Source: Sipunculus nudus (Eukaryota > Annelida > Sipuncula > Golfingiida > Sipunculidae). Taken from it: 64,000 bases of DNA. The translations under genes and the position numbers were made by a program. How positions within the stretch are numbered: position 1 is the stretch's first letter; each line of letters opens with the position of its first letter. The notes beneath the pieces are model-generated. The model saw nothing but the letters and a program-made list of their open reading frames with translations, searched no databases and had not been told where the DNA came from. Of the stretch, positions 25,141-35,140 are shown one piece after another. Where the stretch lies: NCBI GenBank assembly GCA_026874595.1, contig CM049310.1:21862058-21926057 (forward strand), read 5' to 3'.

Positions 25141-25388
25141 TTATCCCGCGGGGTCTCTATGCTCTGTGTTCCCTACCTGCGGGTTCTGGGTGAGCAACAC
25201 CGAGGAACCCCCGAAAGGTTCACTCGTTTGTGGGTGAAACACGGCTGCGGGGTACAGTTTTCGAATTGAGTCTGCAGAGCGCCAGCTCAGCCTTGCTGGT
25301 GCCGACCGTGAAAAATCTCCCCGCTGAGATACGATTTCAAGATCTGTTCGCTGTGAGCTCTGCTCTTCCACTAGACCACGGAAGCCGG
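25141..25388 (-). mobile_element. tRNA-derived SINE, minus-strand copy
   Basis: Read on the minus strand this starts CCGGCTTCCGTGGTCTAGTG. It has an A-box-like TGGTCTAGTGG (25368-25378), a degenerate B box (about 25332-25344), and then GAGATTTTTCAC, GGTCGGC, GCTCTGCAG and CCTTTCGGGG...TTCCTCGGT in the same order as the copy at 35155-35555. Collinear matches over about 200 bp show common descent. The distal part is diverged or truncated and I found no target duplication. The 86-codon minus frame at 25141-25401 is the SINE itself, not a gene. Confidence 0.75.
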
Positions 25389-26172
25389 TTACCTGTTTCA
25401 AGTTTATAAATATAGTTATTTCAATTTGCCCTTCCGTAATTTAGACAGTAACAGTAGTTAATTAAAGTCAATATGTGCCTCTCTCCAGTCTCCCTGTTTA
25501 ATTTTCACTCACCATTTTTTCTTACCATTAGTAAAGAAATCATGGTGCGATTTTTTTCACTAAATCCGACCACATGTAAAATTCCTGGGTTTAATCCATG
25601 CATTTTGACTTCAGACATTTCTGGTGCCTCTATTTAGCCCGGATCTGGTTGGAAGGATTATTGCCGTCAGTCCTCACCCTAGCCGAATTTTTTAAGTGAC
25701 CCATCTTTATATTGATAATTTTTTAACTTCATGTTTCACAAATGCCAAAACTTTAAAACAAAATCGCAGAATATAGGGCATAATTGATATGAAACATTCA
25801 TGGACCACGTGACTTTGTAATTCTAAATAATTAAGTCCGCTTGTGTGCCCATCGTAAGATCCCGTGCACCCTTGCACATTGTTCAACAAGAACAAATCTT
25901 TTTTGAGAATTACATTTTTTTTTATCCTTTTATAGTAAATATGAAACATAAGTGTCGAAGACGATATTCAGAGACGGACCCACTGTTATTTTATATTAGA
26001 TATATGTTCGACTAATAAATATACCGAGTTACTGATAGCACTATATTACAATCATGATAAACTACATAGCTTATGTGGTAGTGTATTGCCAATTATTTTT
26101 CATATTGTTTATCCTCTTGGCCTGTGTCCTCGTTTTAGCGTTACCAGGCCCAAAAGTACGACGTGTATGCCT

Positions 26173-26255
<83 letters not shown>

Positions 26256-27044
26256 CAAAGTGTTTAGCAGATAGATTCCTTGATAGAATAATGACATGAC
26301 ATATCTTGTACCCTGTGATCATATTTGGTTTTCTTTAATTCACGTTCACGCGACAAATTCTTTGAATGAATAATACTTACTTTGATATCCACGAACTCAC
26401 AAACCATTACTTTTTATGTTTTCTGACTTCAGGCAACTTTCTGCCAGATCATCGAAATTAAATATAATTTCTACGATTTAACCCCAGGCCGCAACTGTGA
26501 AAAATAAACCATTTGGCAGCCTGGTTGTGATCCTTTTCGTGCGAAGTTGAAAGAAAAACAATTACATGCGCACTTTAAGCTCGAGAGAACGAGAGCACAG
26601 GCGATAATGCAATAACTAAATGTACTCTGCAAATTAGATGGCAGTTTAACAGGACTAGTCTTTCATGCCGAAGGTCCCGTTCTGATTTTATCGATTTTAA
26701 TCAGCATTACACAACTGCTTAAAATGATGAGAACATTATTACAGGCATGTCAAAGGGAGAACATGAATGCAATATTTTAAGTGTTTTGTGCCATATGAAG
26801 AATTATTAGGTCACAGATCAAAGTAAGTACATGTTCAATAACACGAAGAAGATTTGTTGTCTATCATGGATAGTTGTGCTGTTTGACAGATACCAAGGGC
26901 TGGTAGATTTTAATCGTTCAGATTAACTAGATGAGCAGTCACGCTATGTTCAGTACCAACAATCTAATGAAAAATTAAATAAATAAAAGGAACTATTATA
27001 TCTTAGATTACACAAGACTTGCAGATAAAGAAGTCAGCAGAAAT
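25389..27044. other. AT-rich intergenic DNA
   Basis: Contains the TA tract at 26176-26253 and otherwise no recognisable gene or transposon. The Ile-Tyr-rich frames at 26071-26322 and 26086-26274 are microsatellite translations. Confidence 0.5.
26176..26253. repeat. (TA)n microsatellite
   Basis: About 78 bp of alternating TA with one C interruption at 26220. Confidence 0.97.
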
Positions 27045-27310
27045 CAGATGAAATATGCATTCTCAGTAATCAGGCCTCCGCTTTGTGGGCGGTGCTTCAT
27101 ATTCGGTACTCCGCAACCCGTGTTTTCCTCACTTATTGGCCCATATTCCCGGATTCATGCATTAGTGCAAATATTCCCAACAGTTGTGTGCACTTGTGTC
27201 TGCTTTCGGCCCATATTCCCATGTTCAATCGGGCATACGTCACTGCTAATTTGGGAATATTCCTGGAAGTTCTTTCTGAATCCGGATCATGAGCCGGACC
27301 CACACCGAGA
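27045..27310. promoter_or_regulatory. Candidate element with repeated ATATTCCC motifs
   Basis: GGCCCATATTCCC occurs at about 27138-27150 and again at 27208-27220, exactly 70 bp apart. AAATATTCCC is at about 27169-27178, and the reverse-complement GGGAATATTCC at 27253-27263 runs into TTCCTGGAA, a STAT-like palindrome. Four copies of one 8-mer in about 120 bp of GC-richer DNA suggest a homotypic binding cluster. The overlapping 69- and 93-codon frames have no recognisable domain. Confidence 0.3.
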
Positions 27311-27424
27311 TCTTATTCTTCTAATCTAATTTAATTCTTCATTGGTCCATTCCCGAGGTGCCGGGAAATCTCATTGGATTCCGTTCATGATTGCTTGAAA
27401 AATGTTGGGAAAAAACACACAGGC

Positions 27425-27485
27425 ACGCACACAAAAACACACACACACACGTACGGGAATGAACGACTCCCCCCCCCCCCCCCCC
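27425..27485. repeat. CA-rich tract and poly(C) run of 17
   Basis: A CA-rich stretch (about 27425-27450) is followed 18 bp later by 17 uninterrupted C (27469-27485). The small frames on both strands here are low-complexity shadows. Confidence 0.95.
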
Positions 27486-27954
27486 TGGGGCAGACAAAGA
27501 GAGGACAAAGAACAAGGGGCTGTCGAACACGGAGTGATGCCAGTTTTAAGTTAATACCTTTTCTTGACAATTTAACCTCAAATGTACAGGATTATAACAC
27601 TGCTTTAACGAACTCTATTGGAATGACATGTCCTGCTGCCGTATCTTAAATCATCTTAGAGTGAGACATTTGGACCCTAGTGTGTCATAATCACGCCCAG
27701 TAATTGATCATGCCTGCTATTACAGCGCACCTGCCTGGCCGTACAAGTGTCATCCATACATTGACCGTCTTCTCCGGCCCAGCCTTGAGTCTGTCTCCGC
27801 TTTATTTATGACTTAAGCTTGGTGTTAGTACAAGTAGGTTCTCAGAGTGAAAATGGTTCTCATGGCAGAAAGGCCAACCCAAAGAACTGATAAATAATAC
27901 TGAGTGCAAGAAAAAAACTGTTATGTATTGTACGTTTATAACAAATTCCCCTTA
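27486..27954. other. Intergenic, nothing recognised
   Basis: No coding or repeat signal was recognised between the poly(C) run and the Helentron-like element. Confidence 0.5.
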
Positions 27955-28108
27955 TTATTGCTTGCCGGAAATCTTCGATTTTCGCAAGCTGGTTGGTCTG
28001 TTTGTCTGTCATCTCTCTACAGGTCTCAATTTTGCACCAATCACTTTCAAACTTACACACTTTATGGATAATCAAAAATGCAAGAAGCCTATTGTTTTTG
28101 GTCAATAT

Positions 28109-28127
28109 AGGTCAAAGGTCAAGGTCA
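28109..28127 (+). promoter_or_regulatory. Direct repeat of AGGTCA half-sites
   Basis: AGGTCA at 28109, one A, AGGTCA at 28116, then AGGTCA again at 28122. The first pair is a perfect DR1, the consensus for RXR/HNF4-type nuclear receptors. A degraded version is present near the other end of the element at about 29550-29570. Binding is not shown; this may simply be a conserved terminal sequence of the transposon family. Confidence 0.3.
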
Positions 28128-28254
28128 TCAAAACTTCTCAAAACGGTGTTTTCTTCATATCTTTGTCACTATTAGTCGTATCTTCTTCAAACATAGCTCA
28201 TTTTAAACGTCATTCCAAGGCCAGTCATCTGGTGTGTAGCTGACTCAAATTTGC

Positions 28255-28270
28255 CGTAACCATGGTTACG
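28255..28270. repeat. 16-bp perfect palindrome
   Basis: CGTAACCATGGTTACG reads the same on both strands. It lies inside the Helentron-like element between the left end and the tandem core. Its function is unknown. Confidence 0.6.
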
Positions 28271-28449
28271 AATTTTTGGGAAAAAGTCATGATATTCGAA
28301 AATAAGGGGCCTTATTTTTCTAACTTTGGCAGTTTTACAGCTAGAGAGGTCTAGTTTTTTGCATCAGGTAGCATTTAACAAGTACTGCAAGATTTTATTA
28401 CAGGTCTCGCGATATCTCGTATAATATCTAGTCAAACAAGATATTTCGA

Positions 28450-29500
28450 GATTTCAGTAATCTTGCCCTGGAGGTCACAGTTTTGCAGGAATCTTTTTGA
28501 AACTGATATAGCGTAAGTCCTACACTATTATCTCGAAACGGTTTTTCCATTTTTTGAATGCAGCCGCTAGGTGGCGCTGTATGCAAACCTCCCCAACATA
28601 TCATGTTTTGGCGATATCTCCAAAACTGTGAGCCTCAATTACATAAACTATAGCTTATTTTCTTACTCTGAGTCTTTTCTAAATCCTGGTGGAGTCATTT
28701 TGACTCAATCTTGAGTCACTTTGTCAGTGTCTCCGTCTGTTTCTCAGTTTTCATCAAACTCGCCTGCTTACCGGTTATGGCGTCTCACATATAGCATTCT
28801 ACAGCTCACTGTTTTGAAAGAATCCTTTTAAAACTATTACATCTTATGTCTTACACTAATATCTCGAAACGAATTTTTCCTTTTCCAGAATTGGCCGCTA
28901 GGGGGCGGTGCACTCAAACTTGCATAACATATCATTTTTTGGCCATATCTCCAAAACTATAAACCTCATTTACATAAACTATAGCTTATTTTCTTCCTCT
29001 GGGTCTTTCCAAAAACCTGGTGTATTCATTTGGTCTCAATCTTGAGTCACTTTGTCTGTGTGTCCGTCTGTTTCTCAGTTTTCATCAAACTCGCCTGCTT
29101 ACCGGTTCTTGCGTCTCACATATAGCATTCTACAGGCCACAGTTTTGAAAGAATCCTTTTAAAACTATTACATCTTATGTCTTACACTAAAATCTCGAAA
29201 CGAATTTTTCATTTTCCAGCTAAGGCCGCTAGGGGGCGGTGCACTCAAACTTCCACAACATATCATTTTTTTTGGCCATATCTCCAAAAGTATAAACCTC
29301 ATTTACATAAACTATAGCTTATTATCTTCCTCTGAGGTTTCTCCATCACATGATAGAGTCAACTGGTCTCAATCTTGGGTCAGTTTGTCAGTCTGTTTGT
29401 CTGTTTGTCAGTTGTCCTCAATTTCGCCTGCTTCCAGGTGCTTGCGTCTCACATGTAGCATTCTACTGGACAGTTTTGAAGGAATCGTTTTGTAAATTAC
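28450..29500 (+). repeat. Tandem repeat core, 331-333 bp units
   Basis: Two full units (28709-29039 and 29040-29372) start TCTTGAGTCACTTTGTC. A diverged partial unit precedes them (about 28450-28708) and a decayed start of a fourth follows (from 29373). Each of the first three carries ATCTCGAAACG, CCGCTAGG(T/G)GGCG and GCGATATCTCC/GGCCATATCTCC at corresponding positions. The two full units are the most alike, so they are the most recent duplication. Confidence 0.9.
28564..28579 (+). promoter_or_regulatory. CTCF-like motif in tandem unit 1
   Basis: CCGCTAGGTGGCGCTG matches the animal CTCF core, in which AG(G/A)(T/G)GGCGC is the most constrained part. The equivalents in the next two units (28895-28910 and 29226-29241) read CCGCTAGGGGGCGGTG. 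Occupancy is not shown by sequence. Confidence 0.35.
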
Positions 29501-29731
29501 ACTTGTCATATATCATGATGATATCTGGATGTCCTATGTTTATTATTCAAATAAGTCAAAGGTCAAGGACAAGGTGATCAAAATATATCAAAATCTTATT
29601 TTCTTTAGAACTTTGTTAATATTGGTTCTTTCTTCACAAACTATGGATTATTTTCTTTCACTTTTATACTGTTCGTTCATCTGACTAACTTTACATCATT
29701 TCCGGCAAGCGCGTGACCTCAGGTCATCTAG

Positions 29732-29979
29732 TTTATATATCTATCTAAGTTTTCGTTTACACCTTTAGACGGTTTCCTTGGATTTTTCCGGAATAAAGAT
29801 GAAAAAGATCTATATAGAAAAAGGCAAATGGAAAAAAAGGCGTAGAGTAAATTTTCAACCTATGGGCTTAAAATCTTAAATTAAGACTACTTTATTTTAC
29901 TTGGATTGTACAACGAATTATGATAATTAATGCAAGGCACTCGTCATTGCAAAGATGAAGTTGGTGCTAAGTAGTCTGA
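29732..29979. other. AT-rich spacer
   Basis: AT-rich DNA between the Helentron-like element and the SINE fragment, with no signal recognised. Confidence 0.5.
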
Positions 29980-30120
29980 ATGGGTGGAGGAACCGGAGAA
30001 CATAAAGAGAACCACCGACCTTAGAAGGGCCAGTACAACATGGGTCGCTAGCGGAAAGAGCCGAACGTTTTACCACTCGGCTGCCCAAGTTCCTATTGAT
30101 CCACTGTCAGCTTTGAATGA
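29980..30120 (-). mobile_element. tRNA-derived SINE, Ser/Leu-like head
   Basis: On the minus strand GGGCAGCCGAGTGG (A-box region, about 30075-30090) resembles the D-arm region of class II tRNAs such as Ser or Leu. It is followed by TTCGGCTCTTTCCGCTAGCG and a decayed B-box area. Then comes GGTGGTTCTC...TTCTCCGGTTCCTCC, the tail motif also seen at 610-770. The loss of the B box and the tail make this a SINE relic, not a working tRNA gene. Confidence 0.55.
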
Positions 30121-30920
30121 CCTTTGTTCATATGTTAAATTCATTTTCTAGGAAATGCGTTTTAGAAAATATACAGAATAATGAAAGATATATTAATAAT
30201 GACTTAGGATAAAGTTTTAGGTGAAATTGATATTTCTATTTCGGGGGTGATGAGTGTTAGTGATTTTTGTTAGAAGAGGTTTTAAGTATGGTTATCATGT
30301 GCTTTTGTTGTTGAAATTCAATAGGGTCTATATGTAAGATTTAACAGTCGAGCAAGTGGTTAAAAAAAGGCTTTATCTGGTATCAGGTTCGTAGCCTTAA
30401 TGGTGATGTGAAGAATGCAGGAATGCGGTGAAGAGTTTATGTGATGAGGAAGAGAGGTACTCCTGGGAGAGATCATAATTTAACTTGTACCTGACTCTCT
30501 AACTTTGGCGATAATCGACCTCACCATGAAAATTTCGTGACTTTATTAGCATATTCATTTAATGAATAATCATGAGTATAACAGTTTCATGCAGCCAATC
30601 AGGTCGCCGATATGACTATAAACCGTGAGTCACCTGACAATAATAAACTTTGCATAATTTTGGAGAGCTCTCCCGCTAAGAACACGTGTCATCTGTACCA
30701 GTGCCCACGACGGCATGTTTTCCGGGATATTTTTGTATACAAAGGAGACAGTATAAGAAGTTCTAGGCCAAAGGTTGCAGGAGCCAATCCGCCGACTAGC
30801 TAGTAAATAATAATGTTTCACCTGCATGGCACGTAATTCGTTTGAAACAAATAATTAAAAATATTGCCAGACGGTTCACGATGACTGCGATAAATTCATC
30901 AGTACAGCGATTCCAGATGA

Positions 30921-30928
30921 TGACGTCA
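30921..30928. promoter_or_regulatory. Full CRE palindrome TGACGTCA
   Basis: An exact CRE in a locally GC-richer patch. A related ATGCGACGTC follows within 20 bp. Confidence 0.3.
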
Positions 30929-31843
30929 GTCAATGCGACGTCTTCCTCTTCGACCTTTGTGACTTCATTATTGTCCTGTAAACAGCTCTCACAAGGAAGA
31001 CCTTCTGTGTAGGAGTGTTTTCGGAGCTAATTTTATTAATTAGGTCAAAAGGGCGGGGCATAAGGGCTCTGGTGGTGAGGTCAAGTTTGACTAAATTGTA
31101 TCTAGTTAAATAATCTAGAGAAACATAACAAGCCTGTGTAACTGAAATGTACTTAAACCCTAAAATATATCAGTCATATAAGTGAATTATCATTTTACAT
31201 AAGTTATGAGATTAAAAAAGACATACCTAATTTCGCCAAAAAGCTGTTTAGGAGATTACGGAGAAGACCAGAGATTCACTCAGTTTTTACTACGATGTGT
31301 ACTCACGATGAACGTAATGTACCTTAATATCGCCCAACAAAAAATGCTCTTTTTTTGTGATATCATTACATTTTCGTAGACTCATAGAGTCATGCTTTAC
31401 AAATTGTTCAGATGTTCCTAGGTCATCAACAAACATATTGCCGGTATATTATATATACTATAGCTAATCCTACATGTTCACTATTTTTCACTTGAAGACC
31501 AGTTTAGTTTCATCCCTCATACGACAGAGGGCGATATTATATAACGACTGTATGCTGGCGAAACTATTTTTATATTAATAGATAACACAATAATACATCA
31601 GTGAAGGGTGAAAGTTTAAGTCACAGACCACAAAAATTAGATCCTTAAGTATATTTGTAAGTTAATAAGCAACAGGTAAAACGAACGTTTATTTCAAACT
31701 CTACTTTCCTCATATGATATTAATAGGTGTTTACAAGGGACAGGTGTAGCATATTGCTGTAAACAGAAAGAAAAACGAGGTTTATAAGACATAAAATGAA
31801 ATTATGTTGTTTTAGATATTTCGCTGAATAAAACAGCCCCCAA

Positions 31844-31900
31844 CGAGTGCGTTGCACTCGCGACACGAATATAACCTAGTGTTTTGCACTCACGACACGT
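31844..31900. repeat. Short imperfect tandem repeat with hairpin
   Basis: CGAGTGC-GTT-GCACTCG (31844-31860) is a perfect 7-bp stem. The right half with CGACACG recurs about 31 bp later as TTTTGCACTCACGACACG (31883-31900). Confidence 0.6.
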
Positions 31901-32399
31901 GAAAGGTCCATGGGGACATCATATCTACCTGACCTAATTGTATGAAAGTTGACACCTGCCGCGTAACGCCGGGTCTGATATGTCTGTTTTGTCCTGCCGG
32001 GCTTGTTGTTGTTTTCCAAGCACCTACTAACCCAGTTTGAAAATGACGAAATAGCCGTTAAAATGACAAAGTTTCTGGTAAATGCTGAGAATCCTATCGT
32101 ACACTACAAGTCGAAAATGATCGTTTAACTTTAATATGTGAACCAATTAAAACCTACCTATTATGGTTGTTTGAAAATTTAACTTTATACGTTTTATATT
32201 TTTTTTGTGTTCATCAGTTAAAGCATTTTGAATTAAGACCATCTTTTGTATAGTTCCGCAATACAGAAAAAAATGGCTACCGTCGGGAGGTTATCACCGA
32301 TTGTTATATGCAAAAGCTTAATTAGATGATTAATTTTCATCTTGGCATATGTAACAATTGGGAGCGATTAAACCGTTTTTATTTTGCACATCCCTTCAC

Positions 32400-32760
32400 C
32401 TTTCGTGGATCAAGTGAAGACCCACTTGAAGGTTCTTATTTAATCCTCCATAACACTCTTTTTCACAATTAGTCCTCTCTTACGTCTGCATCACAGATCA
32501 AAGGATCAATGAACACGAGCGTCATGAGTGCAAGTTGTAACGAGCCAGAAGCCGTCTCGGCTGAGCGTTTGGAAGGGAGCACTCTGGTATTTTTGGTGTA
32601 ATTGTTGGAGCCCTCAGCCTTTGATGAGTTGAACAGAGCTCGATAATTTGTAATAATGACGACCAGGCAGCGATGAACATGCCTCATTAAAGAGACAGCT
32701 TTGAAGAATATCATAGTAAGAAGGCATGTATCTTCACTGATCACAACCCAATTGTCAATG
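32400..32760. promoter_or_regulatory. Candidate enhancer with NK2-like and TCF/LEF-like sites
   Basis: TCAAGTG (32410-32416) faces CACTTGA (32423-32429), an inverted pair matching the NK2-class homeodomain consensus. AGATCAAAGG (about 32496-32505) and CCTTTGATG (about 32620-32628) match the TCF/LEF consensus. Composition is higher in GC than the surroundings. A 91-codon minus frame (32469-32744) has no recognisable domain. The sites are single consensus matches and could be coincidence. Confidence 0.25.
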
Positions 32761-34880
32761 TTTTCCAGGACCTGTCATTTAACGCTTGACGCTTTGACTA
32801 ATGAGGCAAAATTGCATGGGCAAGAAACGTTCAGAATATGAAATAAGTGTCAAGATGAAGAGCAGAATGTATAATACATTTACTTTTAATGAAAGCAAGA
32901 ATCCCCTAAAAACTTTTCAATTTTTATTCCAAGACGCAATATTTCGGAAGTTTCCGCAAAAGTATTTTTCATATTTTGTCAAAAATGTTCTAAAAGATTT
33001 GCAAAAAATAAAAATACAATTGCTTAACAGTGCAAACAGTGATAAATATATGTTTACGGTTCTTTCAATGGAAGGGGTCTAGGGGTCTGACTGGACTCTT
33101 TGACGGAAGCTAGCGACAACCAATCAGGAAGAAGAATGAATCACAGATTTTGTCATATCTCTGGTTAAAAGAGTATAGTGACGTCATAAATATGCAAACC
33201 TCAGTAATATTGTGTTATTATTCTGGCCCATACTGCATTAGAATGAATGCAGTATTGAATGTAAATGAGTTATAGAATGACTTCTAGAGCGCGCTGATGT
33301 TTCTTACTAAATAATGAATTCTCATCAAAAGGAATTGCGACGCAGTAAAACCGTGGGGATTACAAATGACGAAATAGTAGAGCTGGCGCGTGTGATCGGC
33401 ATCTCTGAAAACCATTAATTTGTTTAAATCCAAACAAACCCTTGATGTTTCATAATACAGCATTACATCCTATTTATATTTATCCCGTTGATGGCAGATG
33501 TAATTTGTAAGACTGCTTAAGTTGAAAGACGGATGTGTGCGTAGAAAGAGATTCAAAGAATGGAAATACCCTCCAGGACACAATAACAGCTAAAGGATTA
33601 CATCACAACAGTTTATTAAAAGAGCCTCAAAGCAAAGACTGACGTAAACCTTTGGCAAAATGTAACAGCTGGATTATCAGAATTTCAAATTCATTCTTTT
33701 GGTTAAGGCTGACATAAAGAACCTCAATTTACACAAAAGTTGCATTTGTCATTTCGGATTGTTTGTTAAAAGTAAGATAAATATATGTTGTACTATGTTT
33801 GCTCTCTGAAAGTTTGAAAAAGAAACCCGTTTCATTTTGTCATGATTTATCACTTTTGCCGCGATTATATCAAAGCTGGCTTTTAAAAGGGATAGGACTT
33901 GTTCTTTCTGGAAATATGAATACAGCACAGTTCCGTAGTCTGTATTTAAGGCCCTTGCGTCACACAACTAACATCTTGTTTGTTGAATATCGCGCGACAT
34001 CGAAAAGCTTAGGTTTGCCTTCCTTATCTTGAAACTGACAGCCGCCTGTGGCAACTCGACAGCACGCAACTGATTTGTTTGTCAAGCAAGTTCCACTCCA
34101 GAATTGAGGGCACGCTTTTGTAATGCCGAGAATGAGTCGGAATCCTACCTCTATTATTACTAGGCCTCCTGTTAACACACTTTAACATGGTTTTGTATAT
34201 ATGTTCATCCATACTTTTAGATTGGCATAGAATCTGATGGCTCAGTTCCGACATGCTGTCATTGACTGATCGTTTTAGAGTCTACAGTATCTAAATAAAC
34301 ATCCCCAAACAACTGTGTACAATTGTAGTGCCATTCATCACGTATGGGCGTCATCAATCTCGCCGGATCGGTGAATACACACGGTCTCACAGTTGAAACC
34401 TGACCTTTCACAGTCCTTTCACCTCAGAACATATATACACAAACAGACCAATTTCCGATATTTGGTCCGCTTGAGCTCTTATTATATTGACCCATTTTTA
34501 ATGCCTTGCTTTATGTATAAAGTGGTTCTGCAAATTCTATTCTTAGTGAGACTCAGCTATTGCTCCGCAAAATTGAGACGCACTCGAAATATAAATTTTA
34601 TAAAAAAAAGTAAAATTTTACACCTATTCATACTTTGCCACTTGCACATAATTTATGATTAAGAACTAATTTAGTTTATAATTTAGATGTAATCATATAA
34701 ACATGATCGTGTGTAGATCAACCCGCCTTTTAAAATGTTTGGAGGTTTATACAGGTACAAAGCAGTTTTTCACCCGCTTGACAAATTAAAAAGAGTTAAA
34801 CTTTATGTTGAATTTAATGACCCCATAAAACTGAAAATATGGAGTGTTAAAACCTAGCGATCCGTGAAATTTAAAAACAT
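32761..34880. other. Intergenic, no gene supported
   Basis: Frames of 72-93 codons on both strands lack recognisable domains. A CRE lies at 33179-33186, beside CCAATCAG at about 33120. A GC-richer patch at 33990-34190 contains no identified feature. Confidence 0.5.
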
Positions 34881-35080
34881 GTTACGACGTTTGTGTCTGC
34901 GTTATGACCCATGAAAACCTAGCCTTATATCGTGTACACAACGCTACAATGTAGTTACGTAAGCCATTTCATTGTATCGCAAACGTAACGCAGATGTAAA
35001 ACAAACGTAACGCAGACGTAGCGTTATATGTACATTCGCGACGGATCGCATCACGTAAAATGCGTTTCATAAAAGCGTAA
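34881..35080. repeat. Short subterminal-type repeats, possible MITE remnant
   Basis: AAACGTAACGCAGA occurs at 34981-34994 and 35003-35016. A reverse-complement version TCTGCGTTA is at 34896-34904, so related motifs face each other about 100 bp apart. This resembles the motif-rich ends of hAT-type MITEs, but no clear terminal repeats or target duplication were found. Confidence 0.3.
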
Positions 35081-35140
35081 AACCTCTTACAAAGAATGCA
35101 AGGCCTGTGTTACATAAGTACATTGGTGAAATTAAGGTCA

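Larger units (their letters stand above)
27955..29731 (+). mobile_element. Non-autonomous Helentron/Helitron-like element
   Basis: A perfect 13-bp inverted repeat GCTTGCCGGAAAT lies at both ends (27960-27972, and 29698-29710 inverted). Just beyond the right copy is a palindrome TGACCTCAGGTCA (29714-29726) followed by CTAG (29728-29731) and then T. The middle holds tandem units of 331-333 bp. Subterminal inverted repeats, a tandem-repeat core, a 3' hairpin and a CTAG/T end are known features of non-autonomous Helentrons (the DINE/HINE type, described in insects and molluscs). There is no Rep/helicase coding and no target duplication, as expected. The 6-bp stem with a 1-nt loop is shorter than ideal, and the exact left end is uncertain. 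The frames at 27860-28243 lie partly in this element and are not genes. Confidence 0.65.
30121..32399. other. Intergenic, no gene supported
   Basis: AT-rich with no transposon terminus recognised. A GC-richer patch at about 30890-31000 includes a CRE at 30921. At 31844-31900 there is a short duplicated motif with a hairpin. The opposing frames of 63 and 65 codons at 30612-30827 lack recognisable domains. Confidence 0.5.

Noticed and set aside
33862-33882. Minus-strand AGCCAGCTTTGAT matching the 3' part of the miR-2 family
   Set aside because: The seed region of miR-2 (ATCACAG) is missing and no hairpin precursor is evident.
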